From the NCBI GenBank assembly GCA_913043185.1, contig CAJWMI010000071.1:1-8250 (forward strand): 8,250 nucleotides of DNA, read 5' to 3'. The notes below the pieces were generated by a model that searched no databases, had not been told where the DNA came from, and was given only the letters and a program-made list of their open reading frames with translations. Position numbers and translations under genes: made by a program. Positions 6,751 through 8,250 of the stretch are shown here, one piece after another; the first letter of the stretch is position 1, and every line of letters begins with the position of its first letter. The DNA comes from an uncultured Fidelibacterota bacterium (GTDB lineage Bacteria; Marinisomatota; Marinisomatia; Marinisomatales; UBA1611).

Positions 6751-7629
6751 CTAATCCACGGATATATCTACAGAGCCAACTCCTACAGAGACCTCGGCTT
6801 TCATCGTGGCCCATCTTTTCTGGTTCTTTCTACTCTTGTATTCACCATCCCCTGAAGAAATAAGACCCTTTACGTTTACTGAACTGAGCATGTTTTTATT
6901 AATAATAAGTTCAATATTTGTATTTGTTGGTAGTTTTAGTTCTAATGATCCTACTGTTACATTTATATCTAAGTTAGAGTCTTTATTTGCTGAGCCAGAC
7001 ATGTCAATTTCAGCAGAGCCCATGCCAACATCAAAAATATAATTAGATGCATTAAAATTGCCTAACCCAAGACTATTAAAATCAGCTATTCCAGTAGTAA
7101 TATATATCTTTTCACAGCTAATAATATTTGACTTTGTATTTACTAAGGTTACATCACTCAGACCACAGTCCATAACCAATTGAGATATTCGAAGCCCAGA
7201 AAAATCAAGATCTACCTTTCCTAAACCAAAATTTAGGTTCATATCGGTTGACATTTTTGTCGGCATCTGAAAATTAATTTTATAGTTATCATTACCATCG
7301 TCGATTAGACTATTGATCAATGATTTATTATTGTCATTATTATTAGCTTTATCAGGCTTTATCTTGATATCTAGTCTTGATATATTATTTTTATTCGTGA
7401 GTCCAACGATTGGCGTAGACAGTGAAGAGTTAAATTCAATATTACCAGTAATAATATATCTGTTATTACTTGATCTCATCGTTAGGTTGCCTATACTGCA
7501 GTCAAAATAGACTCTGAGAGCATCATATTTCTTGACCTTATACTTATAGTCTAGAGTTTTATAATTATCAGTCTTTCCCATGAGCAATGCAGTAGCTAAA
7601 ATTGTAATAGGTATTAATTTATTTTTCAT
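6751..7629 (-). CDS. Exported toast-rack / LiaF-like beta-repeat protein
   Basis: This 292-residue protein starts at ATG 7629 with Lys-Asn-Lys and a hydrophobic core (to about residue 18), so it should be exported; unlike its neighbours the mature end does not start with Gln. An in-frame TTG at 7650, overlapping the upstream stop by 4 bases, would add 7 polar residues ahead of the signal peptide and is less likely. After a first strand set (38-92) comes an Asn/Asp-rich loop (94-116), then regular beta repeats in which a Gly is followed by strand pairs: NLNFGLGKVDLDF, MDCGLSDVTLV, TTGIADFNSL, DVGMGSAEIDM, TVGSLELKL and GVGSVDISV. That is the pattern of toast-rack/DUF2154 and LiaF C-terminal domains (right-handed beta stacks). 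It contains no LiaF membrane helices. The role is unknown, likely envelope-linked. It pairs with the beta-repeat gene just upstream. Confidence 0.82.
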   Translation of the reverse strand: MKNKLIPITILATALLMGKTDNYKTLDYKYKVKKYDALRVYFDCSIGNLTMRSSNNRYIITGNIEFNSSLSTPIVGLTNKNNISRLDIKIKPDKANNNDNNKSLINSLIDDGNDNYKINFQMPTKMSTDMNLNFGLGKVDLDFSGLRISQLVMDCGLSDVTLVNTKSNIISCEKIYITTGIADFNSLGLGNFNASNYIFDVGMGSAEIDMSGSANKDSNLDINVTVGSLELKLPTNTNIELIINKNMLSSVNVKGLISSGDGEYKSRKNQKRWATMKAEVSVGVGSVDISVD

Positions 7630-7646
7630 TATAAGATTGATTGATG

Positions 7647-8250
7647 TCAATTTGTATTTATAGAGATGGGACCATAATTAGAATATATTTTACAATCTAT
7701 AGTTCCCTGTTTTATCTTTCCTTCTGCAATAACTTTCGTCGGGTATACTTTTTCATCTAAAGGAATCTCCGAGCTGATAGCATCTTTTGAGTTTAGATTA
7801 TCACAATGTGTTTTTATAAAAAATGGTAAATCTGATGGTAGCCGTAGCGAGACCGATCCTCGGTTAGTACTTAGGTCAATCTTATGATCTTTTAAAAATG
7901 AATTATAACCTTTATTTATTATTAAATCCCCAAGCTCAGAATTAGCTATGATACTTCCAAATAGATTGTTGCCTATAATATTTCCAAAGTTTGAATTGCA
8001 TCTTGTATTTCCTATTATATTATTCATATTGATCTGACCTTTTCCTGTAAATAATATTGCATTACCTTTTACATCATTCATAGCGATGTCTCCGATATCT
8101 ATATTTACTCTAAAGTCTGAATTGCAGTTTTTTGCAATCAAGTTTCCCACATTTATATCAAAAGAACATTGTCTACCATCAAAATAAGATATCTCAGTAT
8201 CTCCTAGCGTGGTCGCTGATTTTATCTCGCCTTTTATTTTTTCTAGTTTA
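7647..8250 (-). CDS. DUF4097-like beta-repeat protein, 5' end beyond window
   Basis: The last 200 residues of a protein whose start lies right of the window. The frame stays open to base 8249, and the GTG at 8150 encodes an internal Val in a continuous repeat (FDINVGNLIAKNC), so it is not a start. The sequence is a ladder of roughly 8-10 residue strands with repeated Gly-[ND]-[IL]: LGDTEISYF, VGNLIAKNC, IGDIAMNDV, KGQINMNNI, FGNIIGNNL, FGSIIANS and LGDLIINKG. Then come RGSVSLRLP and a closing KQGTIDCKIYSNYGPISI. This is the pattern of the DUF4097 / head-GIN adhesin-like beta-solenoids, which are often exported or membrane-linked. Several Cys residues lie in the coils. Its TGA lies 17 bases upstream of the toast-rack ATG on the same strand, so the two form an operon of related folds. 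Function is unknown. Confidence 0.82.
   Translation of the reverse strand, partial: KLEKIKGEIKSATTLGDTEISYFDGRQCSFDINVGNLIAKNCNSDFRVNIDIGDIAMNDVKGNAILFTGKGQINMNNIIGNTRCNSNFGNIIGNNLFGSIIANSELGDLIINKGYNSFLKDHKIDLSTNRGSVSLRLPSDLPFFIKTHCDNLNSKDAISSEIPLDEKVYPTKVIAEGKIKQGTIDCKIYSNYGPISINTN

Noticed and set aside
6772..6801. Possible hairpin AGAGCC ... GGCTTT near the convergent stops
   Set aside because: It is a 6-bp stem with a G-T wobble, an 18-base loop and no following U-run. It sits inside the toast-rack coding sequence and is too weak to call a terminator.
6806..7042. Plus-strand open frame of 78 codons resembling a membrane peptide
   Set aside because: It is antisense to the toast-rack gene, whose beta repeats are clear in the other strand.
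7313..7510. Plus-strand Leu-rich open frame of 65 codons
   Set aside because: It is antisense to the Asn/Asp-rich loop and nearby strands of the toast-rack gene; Asn/Asp codons read as Leu/Ile on the opposite strand.

Overview
The window is an A+T-rich, gene-dense stretch of a Gram-negative bacterial chromosome. It encodes a lipoprotein, predicted outer-membrane beta-barrels and several signal-peptide proteins. Four exported proteins have a Gln directly after the signal-peptide core, most genes lack a Shine-Dalgarno sequence, and genes overlap by 1-8 bases. These traits suit the FCB side of the tree (Bacteroidota, Fibrobacterota, Marinimicrobia/SAR406). A marine Marinimicrobia-like genome is my best guess, by inference only. 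There is no rRNA, tRNA, mobile element, CRISPR array or phage gene, and no gene-free gap above about 25 bases.

Plus strand, 1-6749: nine genes run in one direction. First come two tandem endonuclease/exonuclease/phosphatase (EEP) family paralogues; the first is cut by the window start and the second is a lipoprotein. Then come an exported protein with a C-terminal SH3/LSm-like small beta-barrel, a predicted outer-membrane beta-barrel protein and an exported TPR-like helical protein. These first five genes are joined by 1-4 base overlaps, except that the TPR gene may instead start 5 bases downstream, so they are probably co-translated. A cytoplasmic Nudix hydrolase (ADP-ribose pyrophosphatase type), another exported beta-rich protein, epoxyqueuosine reductase QueG (last step of tRNA queuosine synthesis) and the DJ-1/PfpI-family protein ElbB follow with short gaps or overlaps.

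Minus strand, 8250-6751: two adjacent genes encode beta-repeat envelope-type proteins. One is DUF4097-like and runs off the right edge; the other is a signal-peptide protein of the LiaF/toast-rack type. They converge on elbB with a single base between the stop codons.

The cytoplasmic enzymes (Nudix, QueG, ElbB) are housekeeping functions with no evident shared pathway. The less ordinary part is the overlapped block of exported proteins at 1-3865 (nuclease-fold lipoproteins, small-barrel protein, outer-membrane barrel, TPR protein), whose joint role cannot be read from sequence alone. The presumed promoter lies left of the window, and I saw no convincing promoter or intrinsic terminator inside it.
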